Made by a program: the position numbers and the translations under genes
The notes under the pieces: generated by a model
What the model was told of the DNA's origin: nothing
What the model saw: the letters and a program-made list of their open reading frames with translations, nothing else
The model's database searches: none
Assembly (NCBI GenBank): GCA_963693085.1
Contig: OY856412.1
Span: 1,411,408,894 to 1,411,472,893, forward strand
DNA from: Alisma plantago-aquatica
Lineage: Eukaryota > Streptophyta > Magnoliopsida > Alismatales > Alismataceae
Length of the DNA stretch: 64,000 bases
Reading direction: 5' to 3'
In this document: in pieces, positions 12,061 to 23,239 of the stretch
Numbering within the stretch: the first letter of the stretch is position 1
How the letters are laid out: each line of letters begins with the position of its first letter

Positions 12061-13605
12061 TCACCTCTACTGATACATGCTCTGAAACGATGCTAGATCT
12101 CACCAATCCAACATATCCACCATAGAAGTTGAAGGAATCAAGTCGAGCCATCGACGTAAAACAAAGGCGCTAGTCGGGAGACAACCCGATAAATAAATTC
12201 GTATCTTTAATTCTGCATTAGGATTTTTCCCTAATTTTGTTTTTACTTTTCTTAGATAATTTTACACCAAATAAAATTGCATCACGAGATGCTATTTTGA
12301 GTTCTGAATGGTCTTTATGTTTGAGATTTTCAGATGGAGGAAATATGCTGATTGGAACACAACTACATCTGGTGGTCCAAACGGCATGAACTTTTCCCTC
12401 CATCTCAGATTTAGAGTATGCTCGAGACGAGAAAATTTCTAAGTTCGAGGTGGAGGGTAGGTGGTATGTATCTTACTTTCCTCCTTCACCCATATAAATC
12501 AAACTTAAGATTTCATTGTCACATTTTTGACCTAAATTTTCAAAATTTTCAAATAAAATTTTCAAATTTTAATGTTTTCAAAGGAAATTTGAACAGATAT
12601 TGGATGAAGTTTTGACACTTTTTAAATCTCTATGCATTTTGAATCATTATACCCTCCTTTTTTGAAGCAGACCCTCAAAAGGACCTTCTTATGAAAACTA
12701 GCCTTTTGATTGAAATCAACTTGTGAAGCTTATGAATCCTAACATCATGATCTTTATGCAAAAAATGGTAAGTGTTTGTCGAACTGATAGGGATCAAACA
12801 CATCATGCTTCCGAACTGACTAGTGGAGAAACAACATGGAATCCCCACCGGATCCTCATCAAGTTATTATTTGTGCAGAGTACGATAAAGAGAATGACTC
12901 GGTGCATGGAATTGTAAATCAAGTTGCATTCTGATCTGAACTCTCTTCTACACTTCTTCTATCATCTTTGTACCCCTCCATCCATAAAAAAGAAACAAAA
13001 ATAGCCAAAATAGTGCCAAACCCTAAGTTCGGGGTGGCATGCCACTTCCCTCTATATACTCTTCTTCCATACCCCTCACAAATAAATAGGGGCGTATCAC
13101 CAAGATAAGATGCCAAAGTGCACACAAAAAGAAATGCAATCTCGAGTCGAATAGAGGAGAGATTCACATAAAAAAATATGCAATAAATGAAATTGCAAAT
13201 AAAATAATAAAATCTTGAATTCGAATAGAGGAGATATTTGTTTGTTCCTTCCATACCACCCCTCACTCCCTTTTCTACCTAAAGGCACAATAAAAGCCTT
13301 CAATGCCCTGAAAAACACTAGTGTCAGATCAGATGCACACTTGTCATTCTGTGGGTATCTCTGGACTCTTACAAAACTCTCTGACATGCTTGTAGTTGGA
13401 AAAAGTGAGGAGGAAGTGATATTGGAAAGCGAACTCAGGAATGAAGATATGGTAAGATGTGTTTAGTGGTCTCAGGAGGTTGGGATACTGAGTCATACTA
13501 AGTAGAAATAAAACAATCATGATGTGAAGATGAGGCAATCAAACGAATTGAAAGTATTCATTTGGTGACTATTTCAGATTTTGTGTTACTCGAGGACGAG
13601 CAACG
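12061..13605 (+). other. Non-coding spacer between Athila integrase and the polypurine tract
   Basis: No envelope-like protein is recognisable. A GGGAGACAACCCGATAA motif at about 12176 is typical of the stretch after integrase in Tat/Athila elements. Two sequences resemble the true polypurine tract: CTAAGTTCGAGGTGGAGGG near 12438 and CCTAAGTTCGGGGTGGCATG near 13021. A short direct repeat with TCGAATAGAGGAGA occurs near 13146 and 13220. Open frames up to about 115 codons here show no family resemblance. Confidence 0.6.
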
Positions 13606-13623
13606 TTTAAGTTCGGGGTATTT
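13606..13623 (+). other. Polypurine tract of the Athila element
   Basis: TTTAAGTTCGGGGTATTT lies directly before the 3' LTR, preceded by CTCGAGGACGAGCAA. The AAGTT.GGGG form is the usual plus-strand primer site in this lineage. Confidence 0.75.
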
Positions 13624-16315
13624 TAATGAATGCATATTTGTCATGGAATTCAATTACCTTATTGGGTCAAAGTCAACTCAATGCATTCAATTTCATTTAC
13701 TAAATATCAAAATGTGCACATTTACTTAATTGGTCTAATTATCATGATTTTAATTGAATTTATGTTGATTTGATGCAGGTCTTGATGAGGTTGAACAATC
13801 AGTTGGGACCCACCTTTCACTCACCCTTGGTTTTGACCAATCGGTATGATGTAGCGGTCTCACCATTCAGTCTTGACCAATCGATTTCATCCATTCGGTC
13901 TCAAGACCATATGGACAACTTCACCTCAAAACCATTTGGATCACTGTCATTCAAGACCGTTTAGGCTTCTATCTCTCCACACCCTTGGATCTTGGATCTA
14001 TGACCCCTGTTCATTTAGGCAAACAGTCTGCCCTATTGTTCCCCTCCTAACGGTCCTGCAAGACCGTATGAGCTGCCTCATCTCAAGACCGTTTGAGCAA
14101 TATCGAACCTGGACCGATTGTCGCCTCTGCCTTCATCTTTTTCATCCGTCATCTTCAACTACTGGAACCCTAGCTCCACATGCAGTGTCGACATCTCTGC
14201 GACCTGCAACCACCTCCTTTGCCATGACCTCCTGTGTGTCTCCTCACGGTCTTTTTCAACCGACCGCCGACACGCCAGCAACATCGACGCCTTCTCTCCT
14301 TCTTCTTCCTTCCACCCAACCTGTAACCCTAGAAGCACCTGCAATCGCTTGTCCGCTGCTCACAGTAGCCGCCACCATCACCCACACTGCCCACGCCGCC
14401 ACCTCCAACCGAACGGTCTCAGACCATTTGGACGCAAGGGACTCCAAGACCGATCGTGACAACTGTATGGGCAGGAGCGATGACCGTTTGGGCAAGGAGC
14501 AACGACCGATTGGAGGCTGTCATCGCGGGACCGTTTGGAGGCTAGATACTCGAGACCAGTTGGATGATGCCCAGCCAGAGACCGTATGGAGGCGGACTGC
14601 CCAGACCTTTTGCTTCTCGAAAAGAATAAGACCGATTGGATATATATGAACGATCAAAGCCAAACCATATGAGGGAAAGCATCCAAGACCGTTTGGTCGA
14701 GTATTTAGGATCGTTTGGGCAATGTCCTCCAAACCATTTGATAAAGATACCAAGACCGTTTGGTCATATACATAGCAAACCGTATGGAAAAGTGGATCAT
14801 GAGACTGAATAGGACAAACCATTTGGAAAAGTTACCAACACCAAACTGTTTGCACAAGGACTATGAGACTGTTTGGAAAAGTCACTTATCAAGACCGTTT
14901 GGTCATAAGCAACCAAACCGTATGGTCACTCAACTCAAGACCGTTTAGGACCAGACTTGAGCCTATAAATAGGACCAACAGGGTCCTCATTTGGGCATCA
15001 GATTCGGGGATGCCGACAGGCTGCCCGAGCACAAGATCCGATTCAGATATGTTTGATCCTACCACTATCACTTCACCTGCCATTCCTGCTGCAACTCAAG
15101 GAGACCGAGAAGAGAAGGAAGGAGGAGTGAGAAAGATTGCCCGGTCTGTCTTGGCATCCTTCATTCTCCATCCAGATCTGCTCCGACATGACGTAAGAGA
15201 CCACATCATCTTCACTGAGATGTGACCACCTTCTACATCATGCTCATGGAGGAATTCTCTCTCTTTCTTATTCTTATTGTTTCTCGCATCATGAGCGAGT
15301 AGTTCCTTTTTGTTGGGGTGCAGGGACTAGCCCCGCTACCCATTCAACCATGTCTTTTCATTTAACATTCCAAGGCAATGTATATAACTTTTCATTTCAT
15401 TGCTAATTGATATGCTTGTAGCTGATTACCTGCTTGCTTTCATCTTGTTCTTCTCTTTGTAGTATAAAATGTCGATTAATGAGGTAGACTCCTTGATGAG
15501 AAATCTGATAGGGTTCCTTGAGGTCGTAAGTGTATGATTTGTGAGGGGACAAGCCATCTAGCCTACGGTGACGGTTCTGTGGTCTAAACATCCCTCAGGG
15601 AGGACCACAACCTTAGTTGGATGTTGTATCTTCTTGTTAATCATTGATGTTTGCTTGTAGACTAATCGCCTACATGTATGTTGATTAGCACGGTTGACTC
15701 CCAGATTAGAAATAGAATGGGGTTCCTTGAGGTCGTTAGTGTATAATCCATGAGGGGACGAGCCATCTAGCCCAAAGTGATGCTTCTGTGGTCTAAACAT
15801 CCCTCAGGAAGGAGAACGACCTTAGTTGGATGTTGTATCTTTGGAATTGTAAGTGCATGATCCAGATGGTGAGGAGAAATCTGATGCCCAAGGGGATGCT
15901 TACGTGGGCCTAAACATCCCTCTGGGAGGGTTCACATCAGTTCCATTTGGATAGTTAGATGCTTTCCTAGACGTTATGTGTTTGGATGTGTTTGCATGTG
16001 CAGTGGTGGTGAAGCTCGATACCTACCCAGTGATCCCATATCATTTAATCTAAAACAAACTTTTATTCTGCTCATTTACTTTCCTGCATTTAGTTTAATT
16101 AACCTCAACTAAATCAATCATTTTAAATATTAGTCTTACTTGAGCTAGATTCGATTAACAAAGATTCTTAAAAACATTGTCTCTTGGGATTCGATCCTTA
16201 ACTATACTGCAATAAGATCCGTCCGCTTGCGGGTGGTATTATTGCATAAGGTTTTGGTAAAATCTTGGGGATTTTAACCTCGAGTGAATTTGTTAGTGTG
16301 ATATTTGCCACATCA
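13624..16315 (+). repeat. 3' LTR of the Athila element
   Basis: It begins TAATGAATGC (one change from the 5' copy) and ends CCACATCA, 2692 bp. It carries the same word array (about 13845-14945), TATA box (14964-14971), sub-repeats and end motif as the 5' LTR. The TSD gttat follows at 16316. An open frame of 258 codons at 13873-14649 consists of repeat words and shows no family resemblance. Confidence 0.92.
14964..14971 (+). promoter_or_regulatory. TATA box of the Athila 3' LTR
   Basis: TATAAATA in the same context as in the 5' LTR. If active it would read out into the right flank, which is the remaining 0.6 kb of the solo LTR and then the LINE in antisense. Confidence 0.6.
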
Positions 16316-16903
16316 GTTATGTGGCCTGATTTCATATGTGCTTATGTGGCACCACTTTTATATGTTGATTTAATGGCAAGTATCTCTTTTATTGTGGATC
16401 AAATCTCTTGATACCCACTTGGGGGGTACTTTTCTTTTCTATGGGAAGCCTTCTATTTTGATGTCCTTATTTCTTTATAAATTACTTAATTTCTATTTAG
16501 TATGCACATACCAGCCTTTGCTGATGTCATCTATTTTCTCTTGTTGTGGGGTATGCTTCCAACCCTAGGTGAATGATATGGAGGACATGGTATGAAGATA
16601 TGGACTTAGCTTAAGGAGTTAAAGCTTGGATACAATCTTGATGTGGTTTAGATTTCCTTCTACACAGATCCTTATGATGTACCCTTACATGTAATATTAA
16701 GATGTTCTTTTGTAACCCTATATGAAATTGAATATAGTCATTATTTTCTTCCGCTGCTATACTTTGGTTATTTTGAATACCATTAATAAGATGTGAAAAT
16801 TTTACACCCACTCCAACATATCTTTTGGGTGTGTTTAGACTGGAGGTTCTATTCTTAAAATCTTAGTAGGGAGCGGTTCCCCTTTGGGATCCCACTCCTT
16901 ACA

Positions 16904-19733
16904 ATTAGGCTTATCAGTGATTCTAACATTAGAATTCAGAAAAGTTTTGAGGGGGTCCAATCTCCTAAAATCTGGGATAGACCGATCACCATTGCAAATG
17001 ATTGAGCTCATTCTAATGAACTTTAATGTACCCAAAAATAATCATAGATTCAGATTAACAATCTCTTCCAAGAACTTGTTACCCTTGAGCCACGGGTCTC
17101 TTCAGAGCATAACATCCTCCCCATTACCAATACGGAAAGAAACATAGTCCCATATATCTTTTTTTGTTTTCATAATACTCCTCTATAACCAAAAGTGATA
17201 CAATCTCTCATTATGCTTCCAAACATAATTATGCTTAATATACCTCTCATGCACATATTTGACCCAAAGGTTATCTTTCTTTATAGCAACATTCCAAAAA
17301 TTTAGAAAAAGACTTGCCTTATTCAGATCTTCAATACTACTAATACCCAACCCTCCTTCTTTTGGAGCATAGAAATTGTCCCATATGACCAGGTGCATAG
17401 CCTTTTTTCCCTCCTTATCACCCGATATAAAATTTCTACGAATTCTATCAACCTTTTCTATCACTGATTTAGGAAAAGGAAAAACGGTCATCCAGAACAC
17501 TCTATAGGCTGATAAGGTAGATTTAACCAACTCAATACTAATGCTAGAGATAAGAGCTTAGTCTTCCAGCTGTCAAGTTTAGTCTTCAACTTATCAATGA
17601 GAGGGCTACAAAGATTCTTGGTAAGTTTACCACAAAAGAAGGGAACTCCCAAATTTCATGGAAAGAAACCTTCTTGGATGTCAACATTGCTAAAAAAACT
17701 CTTCCTTCTTAGCATTCTTGCTGAGGTAAACTAAACTCTTACTCGAATTCATCACCAAACCAGAGATCCTCCAAAACTCTGTAAGAATTTGTCTTAGGCA
17801 TTTAGCATTAGCCAAATCCGCAATCCCATAAACTATGAGGTCAACCGCAAAAATGGTATGAGAAATGGAGAAATCTTTAGAAGCTTTAAGGGGTTTTAAA
17901 AAAACATGCTCAACACTAAACTTTTTCATAGCTAAAAATCCATGCATACAAAAAACAAACAAGAGGGGAGCCAAAGGATTACCCTACCTTAATCCATTCT
18001 TAGGTTGAATAGGATTGAATGGTTCACCTATAATCAGAACATGGTAACTAATCGTTCTAAGAATCTCACTGATCTAGGCACACCAGTAGCTAGGAAACAT
18101 CATCACCTTCATAATATCAAGGAGATAATCCCACATAACAAAGTTGTAAGATTTGGTAATGTCAGTTTTGAGACAAAATTTATAACCATAGTTAGGGTTG
18201 TTGAAGTCATTAACCAACTTAGTGAGCAAGCGTGATAGCCTCAAAGATCATTCTATCCTTGACAAATGTAACTTGGTTTTTGTCAATAATAAATGATAGA
18301 ATATCCCTCATTCTATTTTCTAGGATCTTTGAGATGATCTTTTATATGATATTACACAAAGAAATAGGTCTCCAATCTATTATATGAGAAGCATCTTTGA
18401 CTTTAGGAATTAGAGAAATAAAAATTCTATTCATTCCTTCAATAAGCACCCTTTAGCAAAATAAATCCAGAACAACTTTCAAGACACCATCTCCAATGAT
18501 ATACCAAGTTTCTTTGAACAAAGTAGCATTAAATCCATCCGGGCCTGGAGCTTTATCCCCATTAGATTCTTTGATCATTCTATCAATTTCATCTCTAGTG
18601 ACCAATTTTGAAATAAGCCTAGCCTGATCATCAGTTAGTCTAGGAAAAGACCAAATATCATCCCATTTAGCATTCAAAACGTTCTATCTTTAAAGAGTTC
18701 AGAATAGAAATCAATAATGTGCCTTTGAATATCCCCTTGCTCAGTAACAAACTTATCATTGATAACAAGAAATTTAATGTGATTACATTGTCTTCTAGTC
18801 TGCAAGGAAGCATAAAGAACTGAGTGTTTTTGTTACCTAAGTTAAGATGTTGAATTTTGGATATCTGTTTGATCAAGGATTCTTTTAACTCCATAGCTTT
18901 TAAATCTTTGTTTCTACCTTCCACAACAATATCCCATAGATAAGGATTCATGGGATCTCTATCAACCTCTTCTTGCATCTTCAGATCCTGAGTTTTAAGG
19001 AATCTAGCCTCATCACTTAAATTCCCAACACACTCTTATTCCAGACCAACAAGTTCCTTTTAACATGTTTTAGCTTTTTCAAAACACGAAGCATGGGGCA
19101 ACCCTCAAGTTCAATGTCTCAAGACTTCTTCACAATGTCCTGAAAACCATCAACCTTCACCCAATAACTAACTAACCTGAAGGGAATATCCAGTCTTCTT
19201 TTCATACAATTAAGAGATACATAGAGAATCATGTGATCACTGTAAATAGTGGAGAAGATTTCCCCCAAATGATTTGGCCAATCCCTCATTAAAAAGTCAT
19301 TGAAGAAAACTCTATCAATTTTAGAAGTAGTGAAGTTACTACCTTGCTTCCTATTATACCAAGTATAATATGGACATTTCATACTAGCCTCAAAATACTG
19401 ACATTATTCAACAAATCATTAAAATCTCTCTTAAACTTATTAGAAAATTGCATCTTCCTAGTGTTTCAGAGAAAGATCTCAGATAATAAAAATCTCCTCA
19501 CATGAGCCAAGAACTTGTCATCTTATCAGAGATACTACTCAAAGAATCCTAGAGATTTTCTCTATTCTTATCATCATTATGAGCATAGATAGCAACCCCT
19601 CAAACCAGGAACAAAGTTAGTGGATCAGCTGATCAGTTTCATTAATTATGGAGATATTAGCAACATCTGGGTCCCAAATAAGGATAACTCTACCCAAAGT
19701 ATGGGAATTATGATTAGAGTTACCGACCACATC
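16904..19733 (-). pseudogene. L1-type LINE, middle part: endonuclease end, reverse transcriptase, linker
   Basis: On the minus strand, 19733-19119 carries the end of an apurinic-type endonuclease (IWDPD, then YYTWYNR, SKIDRVF, SDH). At 18978-18720 is the linker LNLGNKNTQFF. The reverse transcriptase begins near 18677 (RDEIDRMIKESN, KAPGPDGFN), continues with FISLIPKVKD, WRPISLCNI and KIISKILENR near 18440-18300, then GLR*GNPLAPLLF near 17990 and the catalytic box at about 17860. That box reads FAVDL where active LINEs have FADDL, so one catalytic aspartate is lost. Then come APKEGGLGISS (17370) and GEDVMLWRDPW (17115). Many stops and shifts. The two ends are cut cleanly by the solo LTR (16903) and by the Sirevirus (19734). 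Confidence 0.92.
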
Positions 19734-20064
19734 TGTTGACTTCAGAGTTATACATTGCCCATATTTTGATAATGACTTAACCATTCCATTCCTATGTATC
19801 TAATATGTTTGTTCAAGATTGATTTCAGGCTTTAGGTACATGAAAAGGATCAAATTATACAATCCCTAGTTTGTTCAAGTTCAAGTCAAATGCAATGCAA
19901 GTGTGCAATTTAGGAAATCACTCCAAATGACCTTAGATGATTTTTGTAATCACTTGTATTGATGGTATCACTTGTAACTAAGATGAGAAAAATATTAGGG
20001 ACACTTAATACCAAGGTTTAATCACTCAAAAGTCAACTTAGAATATATGTCACATGTTGTTCAT

Positions 20065-20280
20065 TGGTCGAGTTGGAAACTCAAACAATCCTATGATGGA
20101 TTTTCTGAAGATGACCCATCGGTTGAGTTGTACACTCACAGAAATTGACCGACCGACTCACTGAGCAAATCTAATTTTGGCTCATCGGTCGAGTTTACCA
20201 AAACAAACTCGATTGATAGTTTGAAAATTGGCTTTATCTTTTAGTTGATCGGTCGAGTTACCTTTATTGAAACTCAATCC
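20065..20280 (+). repeat. Palindromic CGGTCGAGTT word array in U3 (5' LTR)
   Basis: About seven copies of GGTCGAGTT or its complement, several as inverted pairs around a short loop (GTCGAGTTGGAAACTC; CGGTCGAGTTTACC...AAACTCGA). GACCGACCGACTC near 20146 contains ACCGAC, the DRE core. The matching 3' LTR array is at about 29797-30015. Confidence 0.75.
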
Positions 20281-20419
20281 AATTTACTATACGAAAAATA
20301 TAGAAAAAGTGATTATAACCATTGGTGAGTTATTTTGGCTAAAAATAGATCTGTTGCATTGTGGAAAATGGATATATTTCAACCCTAAGTGATCCCACAC
20401 TCAAGGGAACACCTCCAAC

Positions 20420-20429
20420 TATAAATAGG
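20420..20429 (+). promoter_or_regulatory. TATA box of the Sirevirus 5' LTR
   Basis: TATAAATAGG after AACACCTCCAAC, repeated in the 3' LTR at 30155-30164. It lies about 140 bases downstream of the word array. Confidence 0.7.
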
Positions 20430-21182
20430 AACCCTTGGAGTTCATTCCAAGTTTGCTCATTCATGTTATTCTAAGTCTTTGCTATAGTTGAATCTGTTGC
20501 AACTCCTTGAGCCCCTTTCTCTCTATAGTTTACACTTCGTTTCATGATTATGAGTGAGTTAGGCCTGTTGTAAGAGAGCTACTCCCTTGTGCATGTAAAG
20601 ATCTCATCTTCTTCATCTTCCCTACCCCCTGTCCTCCATGAATAAAAGGTGAAGCAAGCTACTCTGAGTGAAGGTGGAGCTATTTATGATCTTCTTCAAG
20701 TTTTAAGAAGAGGTGAAGATCTTCTTGAGGAGAAGGAGAAGGAAAAGGCTGAAGATCCAAGAAGATTAGAAAAGTCCTTAAAGGCAGAACACTTGTGATA
20801 GAGTGGGTAAGACCTTGGAGAAGGCTGACGACTCTTGGCAAAGTGGGTAAGTCCTTGGTAAGGTGGAGTACTCTTGGTTCTTGGATGGGTAAGTCCTTTG
20901 GTGGTCTTGTGTTGTAACTCTTATTGGTGATAATATAGAGAAAAATACTTGCAAAGTCCTAGAGGCCGACCTCTCTAGGTAGTGGACTGACTCTCTCCTA
21001 GTTTGGAGAGTGGAACCACTCTACATGACCTTGTCAAGTGCTTGCTATCAATTCCTCTCATCCTTGCTATGCTTGTTAGTCAGGACTTCAAATTTTACTT
21101 AAGCTATTGGTTTTAATTTGATATAATTGGAAGGTCTAATCTATCTTGTGAGACCCCCCTCTAGAGCCCTAGATCTAAAAAG

Positions 21183-21195
21183 TGGTATTAGATCC
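21183..21195 (+). other. Primer-binding site of the Sirevirus-type element
   Basis: TGGTATTAGATCC lies two bases after the 5' LTR and resembles TGGTATCAGAGC, complementary to the 3' end of initiator methionine tRNA, with changes. It fixes plus orientation. Confidence 0.75.
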
Positions 21196-21232
21196 AAGGA
21201 TCTTCTCCAACAATCTCCCATGAGATGAGAAG

Positions 21233-23239
21233 ATGGGTGACAACCTAGTTGGTTCTCTCAACCTAGAGGGAAGCTTCTCCATGCGTCCTCTGGTCTTTGA
21301 TGACACCAACTTCCTCTATTGGAAGAGGTGTATGCAGTTCTACATTCAAGGCATGAACTTTGACATGTGGAAGGTGATGTCCAAACCTTACAAGGAGCCA
21401 ACCAAAGCTGTTGCAACATGGAGCGAAGCTGCTCTCAAAGAATCCCAACTCAATGACAAATCCATAAGCATCCTCTATGCAACCCTTACCCCAACATAGT
21501 TCAACCGGATCTCATCTTGGGACAACACCTATGAGATTTGGGACAAATTGTGCATCACCTATGAAGGCACAAAGCAAGTCAAGGTGGCCAAGATCTACAT
21601 GTTGAACAACATTCTGGAGAACTTAAATATGGGTAAGAAAGAAGGGATTGCAGAGATGTACTCAAGACTCAATGTCATCATCAATGGGCTGGCTACTTTG
21701 GGCAACACTTTGGATAGAGGTGTAATCAACTCCAAGATCTTAAGGACTCTACCAAAGAGACGGGAGTCAAAGGTCACCTCCATTGAAGAAGTGAGGAGCC
21801 TTGGTGACATCCCAACCAAAGAGCTCATTGGTAACCTCCAAGCCCATGAGCCAAGACTTGGAAAGCAAGAAGAGAAGGAAACTAAGAAGATCAAAGGTAG
21901 TGCTTTCAAAGCACAAGTGGAGGCGGTCATCCTTCAACAACAACTTGCTTGTTGGACCTTTCCTACCTCCTCTAGTGAAGATGATGGCCCAAGTGAGCAT
22001 GAAGCCAACTACATCAAGGGCAAATACTTCAAGGGAAAGCAAGACTCCTCCTCTTCCACACCTAGATTCTATAAGTGTGGGTAAAAGGGACACTATAAGA
22101 GTGAATGTCTCAAGTCAAGAAAGTCACACCACAAGGGTAGCTCAAAGAAGGAAAAGGAGTACAAAAAGGAGAGCAAGTACAAGAGGAGGAACAAGAAGGA
22201 TAAAAGACACAAGAATGCATCTTGGAAAGCTTCATCTTCAAGCAGCTCAAGCTCTGAAGAAGATGGAGAGTGCCACCTTGCACTTATGACCTCTACCAGT
22301 GAAGAAATTGGTGAGGTAAGTGAGGTAAGTTTGCATGAGTTATCTAAGGAAGTTGTTATTGACATGCTTATCTCTACCCATTCATCTTTTACTAAATGTA
22401 AATCTAAAAGAAAATGGTTAGGAAAAATCATTGATGATCTATATGCTAAACTTGAAATTCTTGAGCTGAATGAGAAATATAATCTTGAGAGTATTGATAA
22501 TTTACAAGGGAAATACCTTGATCTTAAGCTCCAATACAAATGGGTTGAATTTGAGAATGGTATCTACCTTAAGAATATTGAAAATATTAAGGAAGAAAAC
22601 CAAAATTGCCTTAAAGAGCTTGAAATAGTTAAAATTGAAAATGCTAAATTTAAGCTCCTTATTGATGCTCGTAGAGAAGAAAGAGATGTCTATATTAAAG
22701 AAATTCAAATGCTTAAATATGAAAATGCTAGGTTACTTGGTCAAGTAAATGATCAATCTTCTAGACCTTTATTGCCTAGTGCTAATGTTGCTTCTATCTC
22801 TCTTGAAAAGGATTCATATTTAACAAAAGCCTTATGTCTTGAGGTTGATCTTGTTCATGTTAGGGATGACATAGCTATCTTATCTTCTACCATTATTTCT
22901 TTAAATGATGATAACCATAGATTGAGAGAATCCATACAGAAATTCCTCAAAGGGAACAACTCCCTAAATGAAAACCTTGACCATTCTACCAAACAAAGTG
23001 GTACTAGTGGTTTGGGATTTGTAGGGGGAGCATCAAAGGGAAAGATCAAATCCGAAGGTAAGAAAAAGAGAAAGGAGACCTCTTTCTTTGTAGGAGTGTC
23101 TTTAGGCACTAAGAATCCTATGGTTTGTTCTTATTGCAAATGTGATGATCATTACTCTACTTATTGTCCTTACAAGCCTAAGGGGACCAACCCAAAGATG
23201 AAATGGGTCCCCAAGCTAACCTCAGATCCCAAAGTTTGA
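21233..23239 (+). pseudogene. gag: Sirevirus gag pseudogene with coiled coil and two zinc knuckles
   Basis: One reading frame of 669 codons from ATG at 21233, interrupted only by TAG at 21497 and TAA at 22082. The N-terminal third is the copia gag core (FDDTNFLYWKRCMQFY, YEIWDKL, GKKEGIAEMYSRL). A first zinc knuckle near 22070 has lost its first cysteine (FYKCG, stop, KGHYKSEC). A basic K/S/R-rich stretch follows (22105-22230), then an acidic patch, then about 200 residues rich in E, K, L, I and N with coiled-coil character (22390-22960), and a second knuckle CSYCKCDDHYSTYC (23128-23170). The long coiled-coil extension and the second knuckle are usual in Sireviruses. The protein would package element RNA in the cytoplasm. 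Confidence 0.9.

Larger units (their letters stand above)
3557..16315 (+). mobile_element. Ty3/gypsy Athila-lineage LTR retrotransposon, complete but inactive
   Basis: A 12.8 kb element has LTRs at 3557-6294 and 13624-16315 and is flanked by a perfect 5-bp duplication gttat (3552-3556 and 16316-16320). Internal order is primer site, gag, protease, reverse transcriptase-RNase H, integrase, a long non-coding spacer and a polypurine tract. The gag core and the DLGAS protease motif match the plant Athila lineage, which belongs to the non-chromodomain Ty3/gypsy group. All coding parts are broken. The LTRs differ at 10 of 120 positions where I compared them (4741-4860 against the matching 3' stretch), so insertion is not recent. 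It sits inside the 3.2 kb solo LTR. Athila elements often carry an envelope-like ORF after integrase; none is recognisable here. Confidence 0.93.
946..16903 (+). mobile_element. Solo LTR (about 3.2 kb) split by an Athila element
   Basis: The sequence outside the Athila insertion (946-3556 plus 16321-16903, about 3194 bp) begins TGTAACATACC and ends CTCCTTACA, so it has the TG...CA ends of an LTR and a 5-bp terminal inverted repeat TGTAA/TTACA. It is flanked by atcag (941-945) and attag (16904-16908), a 5-bp duplication with one mismatch. The flanks belong to one LINE. No coding domain, primer site or polypurine tract lies inside, so a solo LTR is the simplest reading. The TGTAACAT start and the TATA box at 2126 suggest a Ty3/gypsy LTR in plus orientation. 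A second copy of the 3' end lies at 62909-63455. Family name unknown. Confidence 0.7.
19734..21180 (+). repeat. 5' LTR of the Sirevirus-type element
   Basis: 1447 bp. The U3 contains inverted words of the type TCGGTCGAGTT / AACTCGACCG (20065-20280), then a TATA box at 20420. The end was placed at GATCTAAAA by alignment with GATCCAACG in the 3' LTR. Sirevirus LTRs are known to contain conserved palindromic motifs, which fits. Confidence 0.9.

Noticed and set aside
13873..14649. A 258-codon open frame in the Athila 3' LTR
   Set aside because: It corresponds to the same repeat region as in the 5' LTR, where the frame is broken. It is low-complexity and lies inside an LTR.
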